Shown here in pieces: positions 1 through 8,330 of a DNA stretch of 64,000 nt. Source of the DNA: CAVOXO01 sp963700425 (GTDB taxonomy: Bacteria > Actinomycetota > Acidimicrobiia > Acidimicrobiales > Microtrichaceae); assembly GCA_963700425.1 (NCBI GenBank), contig CAVOXO010000001.1, positions 1,935,352 through 1,999,351 of the forward strand, given 5' to 3'. The notes below the pieces were generated by a model that was not told the DNA's origin, searched no databases, and saw only the letters and a program-made list of their open reading frames with translations. Position numbers and translations under genes: made by a program. The stretch's first letter is position 1. Every line of letters begins with the position of its first letter.

Positions 1-207
1 CCGCGACGCTCGCCGAGCGCTACGGAGACGAAGATCGCGGACTTCGTGCGCTCGACGGTGGAGCGATGGGACGCGACGGAGACGTCGACGCGCGTCGAGC
101 TGCTCCTGGGGCGCGACCTCCAGATCATCCGTATCAACGGCAGTGTCGTCGGTGGGCTGGCCGGTCTCGCCATCCACACCGTCAGCGAGATCGTCGTCCA
201 GCGGTAA
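1..207 (+). CDS. DUF445 family protein, C-terminal fragment
   Basis: The plus frame open from base 1 to a TAA at 205-207 encodes the last 68 residues of a protein whose start lies outside the window. The tail contains VERWDATET, LLLGRDLQIIRINGSVVGG and a final hydrophobic GLAGLAIHTVSEIVV segment, which is the typical end of DUF445 (YjiN-like) membrane-associated proteins. Family function is not established. It converges on trpE with a 36-bp gap. Family call is from remembered motif similarity. Confidence 0.75.
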   Translation, partial: PRRSPSATETKIADFVRSTVERWDATETSTRVELLLGRDLQIIRINGSVVGGLAGLAIHTVSEIVVQR

Positions 208-243
208 CCGGTCGTGGCGCTCACCGCGTCGCAGGTCCGGTGA

Positions 244-1790
244 TCAGCCGTCTCTGGAGCGTCGACGGGCGTCGGTCATGGCCTCGGCCGGCTTCACGGC
301 CACCAGCAGGGCCTTCGCCTTGTTGCGCGTCTCGAGCTCCTCGTCTGCGGGGACCGAGTCGGCCACCACGCCCGCGCCGGCCTGCACGCTGGCCCGGCGG
401 GACCCCTCGGGCGACACCTCGGTGTCGATCACCATGGTCCTGATGGCGATCGCCGTGTCGATGTTCCCCGAGAAGTCGAGATACCCGACGACACCCGCAT
501 ACGGTCCCCGCTTGGTGGGCTCGAGCTGGTCGATGATCTCCATGGCCCGGACCTTCGGCGCGCCCGACACGGTGCCGGCGGGCAGCGTCGCGGAGAGCAC
601 GTCGATCGCGTTCTTGTCCGACCTCAGTCGCCCCGACACCTGCGACGTGAGATGCATCACGTGGCTGTACCGCTCGAGAGTCATCAACTCGTCGACGTGA
701 CAGGTTCCGAACTCGACGACCCGACCGACGTCGTTGCGTGCCAGGTCGACCAGCATCACGTGCTCGGCCCGCTCCTTGGGATGCTCCGACAGCTCGGCCG
801 CGAGGCGACGATCGGCCTCGTCGGTGCTCCCGCGGAACCGGGTTCCGGCGATCGGTCGGGACACGACCGTGTCGTCGAGCAGCTGGACCATCGGCTCGGG
901 CGAGCACCCGACGATGGTCAATTCGGGCTCTCGCAGGAAGTACATGTACGGCGAGGGATTGATCTGGCGGAGGACGCGGTAGATGTCGAAGGGGTCCGCC
1001 ACGGTGTCGAAGTCGAAACGCTGGGCGAGCACCACCTGGAAGATGTCGCCCGCTCTGATGTGTTCCTTCGCGACGTCCACCGCCGCCTCGTAGGTCGCCC
1101 GGCGACATCGTGGAGTCGCACCTCGACGACGTCCTCGAGCGACCCCGGCGGTTCGACGAGCGGCTCGTCGATCGGTGTGGCGCCGTCCCGTGCCATCGCG
1201 TCGAGCCGCGCCAGCGCGTCGTCGTAGAGCGCGTCCAGGACCGAGTCGTCGGCGCTCGCGGGAATCGCCACGTTGGCGATCAGCACCGCCCGTTGCGACC
1301 AGTGGTCGAGCGCCACGAGGTCACCGACGACCGAGAGCATCGCGTCGGGCCAGCCCCGGTCGTCGGGGGGGACATCGGGCAGGTTCTCGACCTCACGGAC
1401 AACGTCGTAGCCCATGTAGCCGACGACGCCGCCGTGGAAGGGTGGGAGATCGGGATCGGCCTCCCCTCCGAAGGTGGCGAGGAGCGCGTCGAGCGCGTCG
1501 AGCACCCCGCCGTCGCGATCGACGTCGCCCGCCAGCGGCCCTTCCACGTCGATGGTGCCGTCACGGAGCACCAGGCGGGCCAGAGGGCCGCGACCGACGA
1601 AGGACCATCGCGACCAACGGCCACCGTGATCGACCGATTCAAGGAGGAACCCGGGCTCGTCACCGCACAACCTGGTGAAGACGGCCACCGGCGTGATGTG
1701 GTCGGCGAGGAGTTCCCGCCGGACCGGCACCATTCGGGTTCGACGCGCCGCCAGGCGGAACGACGCCCGGTCAGGTGTCGCCGTCGCCAT
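244..1790 (-). CDS. trpE: Anthranilate synthase component I, frame broken near 1095
   Basis: TrpE uses chorismate and ammonia (from the TrpG glutaminase) to make anthranilate, the first step of tryptophan synthesis. The N-terminal half (1790 down to about 1100) has the LLES tryptophan-feedback motif; the C-terminal half (about 1095 to 244) has the chorismate-binding core with VGCSPEPMVQ, AGTRFRG, LVDLARNDVGR, SGAPKVRAMEIID and GPYAGVVGY. The halves lie in different frames joined at about 1085-1105, consistent with one lost base; corrected length is about 514 aa, normal for TrpE. The start ATG at 1790 lies inside the 3' end of hisI (20-bp overlap). The partner trpG is not in the window. Probably cotranscribed behind the his genes. 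Confidence 0.9.
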
Positions 1791-2169
1791 CGGACCGCCC
1801 GTCGAAGGACCGGAAGAAGCAGCTGTAGGCACCGGTGTGACAGGCGCCGCGGCCCTCCTGTTCGACGAGGAAGAGGAGGGTGTCGCCGTCGCAGTCGTAG
1901 TACGCCTCGCGGATGAACTGGCGGTCGCCGGAGGTGTCGCCCTTGCGCCACACCTCCTTGCGGCTCCTCGACCAGAAGACCGTGCGCCCCTGTTCGAGCG
2001 ACATCGCCAGCGTCTCGGCGGTCATCCAGGCCATCATGAGCACGGCGCGGGTCTCGTGGTCCTGGACGATGGCGGCGACGAGCCCGTTGGCGTCGTAGCG
2101 GACCGCCTCGACCGCCTCGGCGGTGGCGACGATGACGGGGGAGTCGTCCATGGCGGTGTCCTCACTCAC
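1771..2169 (-). CDS. hisI: Phosphoribosyl-AMP cyclohydrolase
   Basis: This 132-aa cytoplasmic enzyme opens the purine ring of phosphoribosyl-AMP, the third step of histidine synthesis. VLMMAWM, WSRSRKEVWRKGDTSG and the metal sites are present: D92, D94 and D96 (Mg) with C93, C110 and C117 (Zn). It is the monofunctional form, without a HisE domain. The GTG start at 2169 overlaps the stop of the GroES-like gene in a GTGA, indicating translational coupling; an ATG at 2151 is a possible alternative. It is separated from the main his block by the GroES-like gene and overlaps trpE downstream. Confidence 0.95.
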   Translation of the reverse strand: MSEDTAMDDSPVIVATAEAVEAVRYDANGLVAAIVQDHETRAVLMMAWMTAETLAMSLEQGRTVFWSRSRKEVWRKGDTSGDRQFIREAYYDCDGDTLLFLVEQEGRGACHTGAYSCFFRSFDGRSDGDGDT

Positions 2170-2520
2170 AGGTACAGGCCTGTGTTCTCGGAGTCGACGC
2201 GCTCGGCAGCCACGGCGTGGACGTCACGTTCGCGAAGGATGATGTAGGTGTCGCCCGCCACCTCGACCTCATAGACGTCCTCGGGGTTGAACAACACCTG
2301 GTCGCCGACCTCGATGTTGCGCACTGCGGGCCCCACCGCCTTGACCCCCGCCCAGCTCAGTCTCTTGCCCAGCTGGGCGGTCGCGGGAATGAGGATCCCG
2401 TCCGGTCGAACGGCGCTCGCCCTCCGGCGCGTCGACGTGGACCATGAGGCGGTCCTGCAGGATCTTGATGGGCAACTTGTCGTCACGGCCCATCGATGGG
2501 TCGAGGTCGGACGCAGGCAT
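2166..2520 (-). CDS. GroES-family co-chaperonin-like protein, frame broken near 2410
   Basis: The product resembles the 10-kDa chaperonin fold: KLPIKILQDRLMVHVD at the N-terminus, a mobile-loop region with GILIPATAQ, then VKAVGP, VGDQVLFNPEDVYEVEV and YIILRERDVHAV. The C-terminus SENTGLYL is longer than in canonical GroES. One extra base near 2405-2412 splits the gene; removing it gives about 117 aa. An ATG at 2550 would add ten residues. No groEL is nearby, and its place between hisF and hisI is unusual. Similar GroES-family paralogues occur in actinobacteria, but I know of no defined client. Confidence 0.75.
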
Positions 2521-2587
2521 GGGTTCCTCGGGTTGTGTCGGAGCGCTCACGCTACCGGCGCTGCCGGATCGGTCGGAAAACCGGTTG

Positions 2588-3364
2588 TCACGGGTGAGGG
2601 GACGGGCGAACCGTCAACCCGGACTCGCGGAGCGCCACCTTCGCATCCGCGACCGAATGGGTGCCGAAATGGAAGATCGACGCGGCGAGCACGGCGTCGG
2701 CACCGCCGGCGATCACCCCGGCCGACAGATCGTCCACCGTTCCGACCCCTCCCGACGCGATCACCGGAACCGAGACCGCGGCGGAGACGGCGGCCGTCAT
2801 CTCCACATCGAATCCGTCCTTGGTGCCGTCACGGTCCATCGATGTCAGGAGGATCTCACCGGCGCCGGCGGCGACGACCGCCGTCGCCCACTCGACCGCA
2901 TCCAGCCCGGTGGCGGTTCGCCCCCCGTGCACGTAGACCTCGAATCCGGACGTCGTCGTGCCCGAGCGCCGGGCGTCGACGGCCACGACGACGCACTGCG
3001 CTCCGAACTCGGCGGCGATCTCGGCCACGAGCTCGGGTCGCTCCACCGCAGCGGTGTTGACGGCGATCTTGTCCGCGCCGGCCCGCAGCAGCCGCCGGGC
3101 GTCCTCGACCGATCGGATTCCACCACCGACGGTGAAGGGGATGAAGACCTGCTCGGCGACGTGCCGCGCCATCTCGACGGTGGTCTCGCGGTCGTCGGAG
3201 CTGGCGGTGATGTCGAGGAACACGAGCTCGTCGGCGCCCTGGCGGTCATAGACCGCGGCGAGCTCGACGGGATCGCCCGCGTCGACCAGGTCGACGAAGT
3301 TGACTCCCTTGACGACCCGGCCGGCGTCGACGTCGAGACAGGGGATCACCCTCACCACGTTCAT
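2588..3364 (-). CDS. hisF: Imidazole glycerol phosphate synthase, cyclase subunit
   Basis: HisF pairs with HisH to convert PRFAR plus ammonia to imidazole glycerol phosphate and AICAR. The 258-aa (beta/alpha)8 barrel begins VIPCLDVDAGRVVKG with the catalytic Asp in CLD, has PFTVGGGIRS, GADKIAVNTAA and VIASGGVG phosphate-binding loops, and the second catalytic Asp in LLTSMDRDGTKDG. The ATG at 3364 overlaps the hisA stop (ATGA). The stop lies 67 nt before the GroES-like gene, so readthrough is likely. Confidence 0.96.
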   Translation of the reverse strand: MNVVRVIPCLDVDAGRVVKGVNFVDLVDAGDPVELAAVYDRQGADELVFLDITASSDDRETTVEMARHVAEQVFIPFTVGGGIRSVEDARRLLRAGADKIAVNTAAVERPELVAEIAAEFGAQCVVVAVDARRSGTTTSGFEVYVHGGRTATGLDAVEWATAVVAAGAGEILLTSMDRDGTKDGFDVEMTAAVSAAVSVPVIASGGVGTVDDLSAGVIAGGADAVLAASIFHFGTHSVADAKVALRESGLTVRPSPHP

Positions 3365-4122
3365 CGCCCGGACCCCGCTCGTCCGGCTGCTTCCGAGAGA
3401 GCCTCGATCGCCTCTGCGACTCCGAAGGCACCCTCGTACAGGGCCCGACCGACGATGGCGCCGCCGAGGCGGTGGTTCTCGACACACAGTCCCTGAAGAT
3501 TCACCAGATCGTCGATCCGCCCGACGCCGCCCGACGCGATGAGCTCAGCGCCCGATCCGCCGACGGCGCCCAGCACGATCGCCAATTGCTCGAAGGACGG
3601 GCCATCGAGAGTCCCGTCCCGGTCGATCTCGGTGATCACGAATGCCTCGACGCCGTCGGCGGCGAATCGGCGGGCGACCGACACGAGATCCTGGCCACTC
3701 GCCACCTCCCAGCCGTGTCCCGCCAGGTCACGGCCGCGGGCATCGAGGCCGACGGCGACGGGCTGGCGGGCCGAGACCTCGGCGACCAGTTCAGGGTTCT
3801 CGAGTGCAGCCGTGCCGATGACGACCCGCGCCACCCCCGCCTCCGCGAGAGCGCTCGCGGCGTCGAGGTCACGCACTCCCCCGCCACTCTGAACCGGCAC
3901 GTCCACGGCGTCGCAGATCGCCTCGATGGCTCCCCGGTTGACCGGGTTGCCGCTTCGTGCTGCGTCCAGATCGACGACGTGTATCCAGTCGGCACCCGCT
4001 GCGGCGAAGGCTTCCGCCTGAGCCACCGGGTCGTCGCCGTAGTGGGTCTCGGCGTCATAGTTTCCGCGCAGCAGCCGGACACAGCGTCCGGCTCGCAGAT
4101 CGATGGCCGGGTAGAGCCTCAT
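3361..4122 (-). CDS. hisA: ProFAR isomerase (HisA)
   Basis: HisA catalyses the Amadori isomerisation of ProFAR to PRFAR. The 253-aa barrel starts MRLYPAIDLRAGRCVRLL, with the catalytic Asp in PAIDLR, the second in TEIDRDGTLDG, and phosphate loops VQSGGGVRD and LIASGGVG. In many actinobacteria this gene is the bifunctional HisA/TrpF (priA); sequence alone does not settle whether this copy is. Both ends form ATGA overlaps, with hisH before and hisF after. Confidence 0.95.
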   Translation of the reverse strand: MRLYPAIDLRAGRCVRLLRGNYDAETHYGDDPVAQAEAFAAAGADWIHVVDLDAARSGNPVNRGAIEAICDAVDVPVQSGGGVRDLDAASALAEAGVARVVIGTAALENPELVAEVSARQPVAVGLDARGRDLAGHGWEVASGQDLVSVARRFAADGVEAFVITEIDRDGTLDGPSFEQLAIVLGAVGGSGAELIASGGVGRIDDLVNLQGLCVENHRLGGAIVGRALYEGAFGVAEAIEALSEAAGRAGSGR

Positions 4123-4733
4123 CGGGTCTCCTCTCGCGCCCATTCGACGAAGTTCTCGAGAATGGCGAGCCCGACGGGACCCGACTTCTCGGGGTGGAAC
4201 TGGGTGGCCCACAGTCGTCCCGTGCTGATCGCCGCCACCTGGGGGCCGCCGTAGTCGCAGGTGGCGACCGTCGCCTCGTCGAGGGGGGCCACATAGCTGT
4301 GCACGAAGTACACCCACGGGTCGTCGAGCCCGGCGAGCATCGGGTGTCCGGGCGCAACGGGGTCGAGTCGATTCCACTGCATCTGAGGCCGCTTCACCCC
4401 CTCCGGAAGGAGATCGATGGTTCCCTTCAGAACCCCCAGGCCGGCGACGCCGGGGCTCTCGGTCGACGACTCGTACAGCATCTGCATGCCCACGCAGACC
4501 CCGAGGAAGGGACGGTCGGCCTCGACGGCGGCGAGAGCCACCTTGTCCAGACCCGACGCGACCAGCGCCTCGACACACGCTCCGAAGTTCCCGACGCCCG
4601 GCAGAACGACGGCGTCGGCCGCTTCGGCCTCCTCGGCGCGCTCGCACAGTCGGGTGTCGGCTCCCACCCGCTCCAGCGCCTTCTGGGCGGATCGGAGGTT
4701 TCCGATCCCGTAGTCGAGAACGGCGACCCTCAC
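4119..4733 (-). CDS. hisH: Imidazole glycerol phosphate synthase, glutaminase subunit
   Basis: HisH is the class I glutamine amidotransferase that feeds ammonia to HisF. The 204-aa protein has the YGIGNLRS start, LPGVGNFG, the nucleophile C80 in LGVCVGMQ, and the His/Glu pair in QFHPEKSG. It starts with GTG at 4733 overlapping the hisB stop (GTGA), and its own stop overlaps hisA, so the two subunits of one enzyme are encoded with hisA between them. Confidence 0.96.
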   Translation of the reverse strand: MRVAVLDYGIGNLRSAQKALERVGADTRLCERAEEAEAADAVVLPGVGNFGACVEALVASGLDKVALAAVEADRPFLGVCVGMQMLYESSTESPGVAGLGVLKGTIDLLPEGVKRPQMQWNRLDPVAPGHPMLAGLDDPWVYFVHSYVAPLDEATVATCDYGGPQVAAISTGRLWATQFHPEKSGPVGLAILENFVEWAREETR

Positions 4734-5320
4734 AGCGTCCCCTTGGTCGACGGCACGCCCACGCCGTCGACGCGGATCGCGTCACGCAGGCACCGGGCGA
4801 CGCCCTTGAAGGTGGCCTCGATGACGTGGTGGGTGTTGACCCCGGCCCGTCGATTCACGTGCAGGGTGAATCTCGCGGCCTCGGCGATGCTCACGAAGAA
4901 GTGCTCGGCCATCTCGGGGTTGAACGGTGGCGATCCGAGTGGGAGCACCTCGCCGAACGGCACGTCGTAGGCGATGAACGGCCTGCCCGACAGATCCAGG
5001 GCGACCTCGATGAGCGCCTCGTCGAGAGGAAAGGCACCCGAGGCGAACCGTCTGATCCCCGTCTTGTCGCCGAGGGCCTCGGCGAATGCCTCACCGAGCA
5101 GGATCCCGACGTCCTCGATGGTGTGATGACCGTCCACGTCGAGGTCGCCCACCGCCGCCACGGTGAGATCGAAGCCTCCGTGGCGGCCCAATTGGTCCAA
5201 CATGTGGTCGAAGAACGGAAGCCCCGTCGAGATCGAGGTGTCGCCGACGCCGTCGAGCTCGATGTCGATGGTGATGTCGGTCTCGTTCGTGACGCGGTGT
5301 CGTTCGGCGCGACGGCTCAT
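4730..5320 (-). CDS. hisB: Imidazoleglycerol-phosphate dehydratase
   Basis: This 196-aa monofunctional dehydratase converts imidazole glycerol phosphate to imidazole acetol phosphate. The metal-binding histidines lie in LPFFDHMLDQLGRHGG, DVDGHHTIEDVG, MAEHFF and GVNTHHVIEATFK, the two internally repeated halves of the family. No phosphatase domain is fused. Start ATG 5320 overlaps the hisC stop (ATGA). Confidence 0.96.
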   Translation of the reverse strand: MSRRAERHRVTNETDITIDIELDGVGDTSISTGLPFFDHMLDQLGRHGGFDLTVAAVGDLDVDGHHTIEDVGILLGEAFAEALGDKTGIRRFASGAFPLDEALIEVALDLSGRPFIAYDVPFGEVLPLGSPPFNPEMAEHFFVSIAEAARFTLHVNRRAGVNTHHVIEATFKGVARCLRDAIRVDGVGVPSTKGTL

Positions 5321-6397
5321 GGTGACGTGTCCAGTTCTTCTCGGAGGGCGGTGACGAAGCGGTCGTTCTCGTCGGGGGTTCCCAGGGTCACCCGTAGGCA
5401 CCCGTCGAGGCCCGGCCACGAGCTGCAGTCGCGCACCAGGATCGACCGCTCCACGAGCGCCGCCCACAGAGCGTCGCGCGTCGCGCCGGTCCGGACGGAA
5501 GAGGATGAAGTTCGCGCCCGAGCGCCACTGCCGGACCGGTAGGTCGCCGAGCGCATGTGCGAGACGGCCCCGTTCCTCCACGATGCCCGCGACCCTCTTG
5601 TTCATGGCGTCGACGTAGTCGAGGGCGATGAGACCGGCACGTTGCGTGACCGCATCGAGGTGATAGGGCAGAACGATCTTGTCGAGCTCGGCCACCAGTC
5701 GCGATGAGCCCACGGCGTACCCCAGACGGGCAGCAGCCATCGACCACGTCTTGGAGAACGTCCGGGTCACCAGGATCGGGCGGTTCTCCGCCACGAGATC
5801 CAGCGAGGACGACGGTGAGAACTGGCCGTACGCCTCGTCCACGACCAGGAGGCCGCCGTTGGCCTCGACAGCAGTGAGGACGGCGTCGACGGTCTCGGAC
5901 GGCTCGACGGTGCCGCTGGGATTGTTGGGAGAGCACAGAAACGTGACCGCCGGCGCATGCGACGCGATGAGTGCGCACGCTGCGTCGGGGTCCACCGTGA
6001 AATCGGACCGACGCGGGCCGGTCACCACCTCGGTCCCCGAGACCCGGGCGATATGGGAATGCAGGGCGTAGGTCGGTTCGAATGTCAGTGCGCTCCTGCC
6101 GGGCCCTCCGAATGTCAACAGAACCGTCTGGAGCGCCTCGTTGGACCCGTTCGCGGGAAACACCTGGTCGGGCCGGACGCCGTCGAGAGCGGCGATACGG
6201 CGACGAAGTTCCACGGCACCGCGTTCGGGGTAGCGGTTCCACTCGATCTCGTCGACGGCACGGGACAACCGTTCGGAGAACTCCGGCGGAGGAGGTCCGG
6301 GCGCCTCGTTCGTGTTGAGGCGGATGTCGACGTCGACCTGCGCCGAGTGGTACCCCTCCAAGAGGGCGAGGTCCTCGCGGACCCGGGGCCACGTCAC
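5317..6397 (-). CDS. hisC: Histidinol-phosphate aminotransferase, frame broken near 5490
   Basis: HisC is a PLP enzyme that transaminates imidazole acetol phosphate to histidinol phosphate. Visible motifs are RLNTNEAP, the FPANGSNEA substrate region, FLCSPNNPSGT, VVDEAYGQF and TFSKTWSMAAARLGYAVG with the PLP lysine. After ANFILFRPD the frame changes: one extra C within the run near 5490 explains it, and the protein resumes as ATRDALWAALVERS to the end. Corrected length is about 359 aa. The GTG at 6397 overlaps the hisD stop (GTGA). Confidence 0.93.
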
Positions 6398-7746
6398 GGC
6401 AGCGGTCCGGTGATCGACCCCTGCCCGGGCGCGGGGGGCGTCTCCGGCCGGCCCGACCTCAGTGACGCCGACAGCGCATGGGCCTGGAGGCCCTCCGCCA
6501 TGGCCAGACGCTCGACGTGGGGAGCCATCGCGGCGAACTGGGACTCGGAGAACTCGATGATGTGGTGGCTCTTGAGGAAGTCGGACACCCCGAGCGCCGA
6601 TGCGAACCGGGCCGAACCGTGAGTGGGGAGAACGTGGGAGGGCCCCGCCACGTAGTCCCCCGCCGATGCCGGAGAGAAGGGCCCCAGGAAGATCGCCCCG
6701 GCGTTGCGGACCTGCGTGGCCGCCGATCCCGGGTCCGCGATCATGAGCTGGAGGTGCTCCGGCGCCACCAGATCGGAGACCTCGAGCGCCTGATCGAGGT
6801 CTCGGACGAGCACGATCCGGCCGGCGGTTCGCAGCGTCTCGACGACGTCGGACGACCGAGGCAGGGTGCCCGCGAGCTCGGCCACGTTCCGCTCGACGGC
6901 GTCGGCCACCGTGTCGTCCCAGGTGATGAACCAGGCCAGCCCGTCGGGGCCGTGTTCGGCCTGAACGAGGACGTCGACGGCGGCCAGGCGGGCATCGACG
7001 CTGTTGTCCGCGATGACGACGATCTCGGAGGGGCCGGCGAAGGCCGACGCCACCCCCACTCGACCCGACACGAGGCGCTGGGCGATGGCCACGTAGCGAT
7101 TGCCGGGACCGCAGATGACGTCGACGGCCTCGATGCCCGGCGTCCCGAACGCGAGGGCTCCGATGGCCTGCGCGCCACCCACCGCGTGGACCTCGCTCAC
7201 GCCGGCGACGCCCGCCGCGGCGAGCGTCACGTCGGAGATCGAGCCCGTGCCACGATCCGGTGGACAGCACACGACGATCCGGTCGACCCCCGCGACCGCC
7301 GCCGGAATGGCCGTCATGAGCAGAGTCGAGGGATACGCGGCGCGCCCACCGGGCACGTAGCACCCGACGGAACCGACGGGTCGGTAGCTGGAGGTGATGG
7401 TCGCTCCCTCGACGTGACGCGACCCGTTGGGCATTTGTGAGCGATGGAACGACCTGATGCGTTCGGCCGCGAAGGTCAGGGAGTCGATGAGAGCGGGATC
7501 GACCCGGGCCATGGCGTCGGTGATCTCGGCCCGGTCGACGAGCGTGCGATCGAGATCCACCCCGTCGAGCTCTGCGGTGAGCTGGATCAGCGCGTCGTCA
7601 CCGTCCGCCGCGACGCGGGCGAGAATCGCCTCGACCACCTCCCGGGGTCCCTCCGAGGTCAGGTCCGGCCTGGTGAGTTCGCCGGCGAGCCCGCCGGTCT
7701 CGCCGCGGACGTCGATTCGTTCGATGTGGAGCGCGGGCCGGGACAC
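6394..7746 (-). CDS. hisD: Histidinol dehydrogenase
   Basis: HisD oxidises histidinol to histidine in two NAD+-dependent steps using Zn. The roughly 450-aa protein has VGCYVPGGRAAYPS, GGAQAIGALAFGT, ICGPGNRYVA, AGPSEIVVIAD, the QAEHGPDG metal and catalytic region, and DYVAGPSHVLPTHGSARF. I chose the GTG at 7746 because a TAGCGT hexamer sits 8 nt upstream, as at other leaderless starts here; an in-frame ATG at 7779 would add 11 residues. It is the first gene of the his operon. Confidence 0.95.
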   Translation of the reverse strand: MSRPALHIERIDVRGETGGLAGELTRPDLTSEGPREVVEAILARVAADGDDALIQLTAELDGVDLDRTLVDRAEITDAMARVDPALIDSLTFAAERIRSFHRSQMPNGSRHVEGATITSSYRPVGSVGCYVPGGRAAYPSTLLMTAIPAAVAGVDRIVVCCPPDRGTGSISDVTLAAAGVAGVSEVHAVGGAQAIGALAFGTPGIEAVDVICGPGNRYVAIAQRLVSGRVGVASAFAGPSEIVVIADNSVDARLAAVDVLVQAEHGPDGLAWFITWDDTVADAVERNVAELAGTLPRSSDVVETLRTAGRIVLVRDLDQALEVSDLVAPEHLQLMIADPGSAATQVRNAGAIFLGPFSPASAGDYVAGPSHVLPTHGSARFASALGVSDFLKSHHIIEFSESQFAAMAPHVERLAMAEGLQAHALSASLRSGRPETPPAPGQGSITGPLP

Positions 7747-7754
7747 GGCCGTCC

Positions 7755-7760
7755 ACGCTA
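7755..7760 (-). promoter_or_regulatory. Putative -10 element of the his operon
   Basis: Read on the minus strand the hexamer is TAGCGT, 8 nt before the hisD GTG, with no Shine-Dalgarno sequence between. This predicts a leaderless or nearly leaderless his mRNA. No clear -35 was seen. Confidence 0.45.
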
Positions 7761-7811
7761 CTGGCGGCCGTCGAGCCAATGCCCATCGATATCAGCTGCT
7801 AGACAGCGCAC

Positions 7812-8012
7812 ATGTCGTTGTCGTCGGAACTCGGAAGCACGGCCTCGACGCTCGAGCAACTGCTCGAGCGGGTGTCCACCTCCGCCGACAGCCTCATGGG
7901 CACCCCCGACGAGGACATCGGGTACGGGCTCATGGACGTCGAGCGCTCGTTGAGGACCGCCAACCGCCGTCTGGAGAGAATCGTCCGGGACCTCCGGGGT
8001 CGTCCCGGCTGA
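7812..8012 (+). CDS. Small hypothetical coiled-coil protein
   Basis: A 66-aa ORF starting ATG at 7812, diverging from hisD. The composition is soluble, acidic at first and basic at the end (RRLERIVRDLRGR), with heptad-like Leu/Val spacing in ASTLEQLLERVS and VERSLRTANRRLERIV suggesting two helices. A TAGACA hexamer lies 6 nt before the ATG, a weak match to the leaderless promoter pattern. I do not recognise a family. It converges on the small RNA at 8025-8118. Confidence 0.5.
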   Translation: MSLSSELGSTASTLEQLLERVSTSADSLMGTPDEDIGYGLMDVERSLRTANRRLERIVRDLRGRPG

Positions 8013-8024
8013 CGGACCGGCGGG

Positions 8025-8057
8025 AAAAAGTGGAACGGCGCCCCGTAGGGCGCCGTT
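8025..8057 (-). terminator. Intrinsic terminator of the small RNA
   Basis: A perfect 10-bp stem (8057-8048 with 8043-8034, AACGGCGCCC/GGGCGCCGTT) with a 4-nt loop is followed on the minus strand by CCAC and five Ts (8029-8025). On the plus strand no T run follows, so it acts for minus-strand transcription. Confidence 0.75.
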
Positions 8058-8118
8058 CGGGCGAATCGGGTGGCGGGATCCCAATGTCGCCGGATACCAG
8101 GTTGGCGGGAACCTGATG
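8025..8118 (-). ncRNA. Candidate 6C-type small RNA
   Basis: The roughly 94-nt minus-strand transcript is bounded by a good promoter and an intrinsic terminator. Hairpin 1 (8115-8098) has stem CAGGTT/AACCTG and loop CCCGCC. Hairpin 2 (about 8088-8062) has a GCGA..ATTGGG/CCCGAT..TCGC stem and a loop that again contains CCCGCC. Two hairpins with matching C-rich loops followed by a terminator is the architecture of the actinobacterial 6C small RNA, in which loop cytosines pair with target mRNAs. No ORF fits this strand. Assignment to the 6C family is from architecture; an Rfam covariance search was not possible. Confidence 0.65.
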
Positions 8119-8123
8119 TAGGC

Positions 8124-8152
8124 AATATAGCCCATCCCGCAACCACTGTCGA
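8124..8152 (-). promoter_or_regulatory. Promoter of the 6C-like small RNA
   Basis: On the minus strand, TCGACA (8152-8147) and TATATT (8129-8124) are separated by exactly 17 bp, close to the sigma-70/SigA consensus TTGACA-N17-TATAAT. It is the best two-element promoter seen in the window. Transcription would start near 8118. Confidence 0.7.
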
Positions 8153-8330
8153 GCATTTCTTCGCCACGATCAGTGACAATTCCCTCAGGCGGCTCCGACT
8201 CAGCTCCGCGCCGCTCCCAAAATGACGCCGTGTGTGGTGCCGCGACCACACGGATTCGTCCGGGTCGCGGCCCCCGTGATCGAGCGGACCACCGGCCGTC
8301 GACCAGATGCGACGGGGCGTGCCGACCTAC
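8153..8330. other. Intergenic stretch between the small RNA promoter and nth
   Basis: No convincing gene is seen here. The only structured element is the GTGTGGT/ACCACAC hairpin annotated separately. Overlapping open frames show no family features. Confidence 0.5.
8219..8251 (-). terminator. Possible weak terminator downstream of nth
   Basis: GTGTGGT (8232-8238) and ACCACAC (8245-8251) form a 7-bp stem with a 6-nt loop. On the minus strand four Ts follow after about 9 nt (8222-8219). It lies about 80 bp past the nth stop. The distance to the T run makes this weak. Confidence 0.3.

Noticed and set aside
4730..7363. An 877-aa minus-strand frame covering hisD, hisC and hisB
   Set aside because: Its first third is an antisense-like shadow frame of hisD with Arg/Gly-rich sequence; only the hisC and hisB parts are real.
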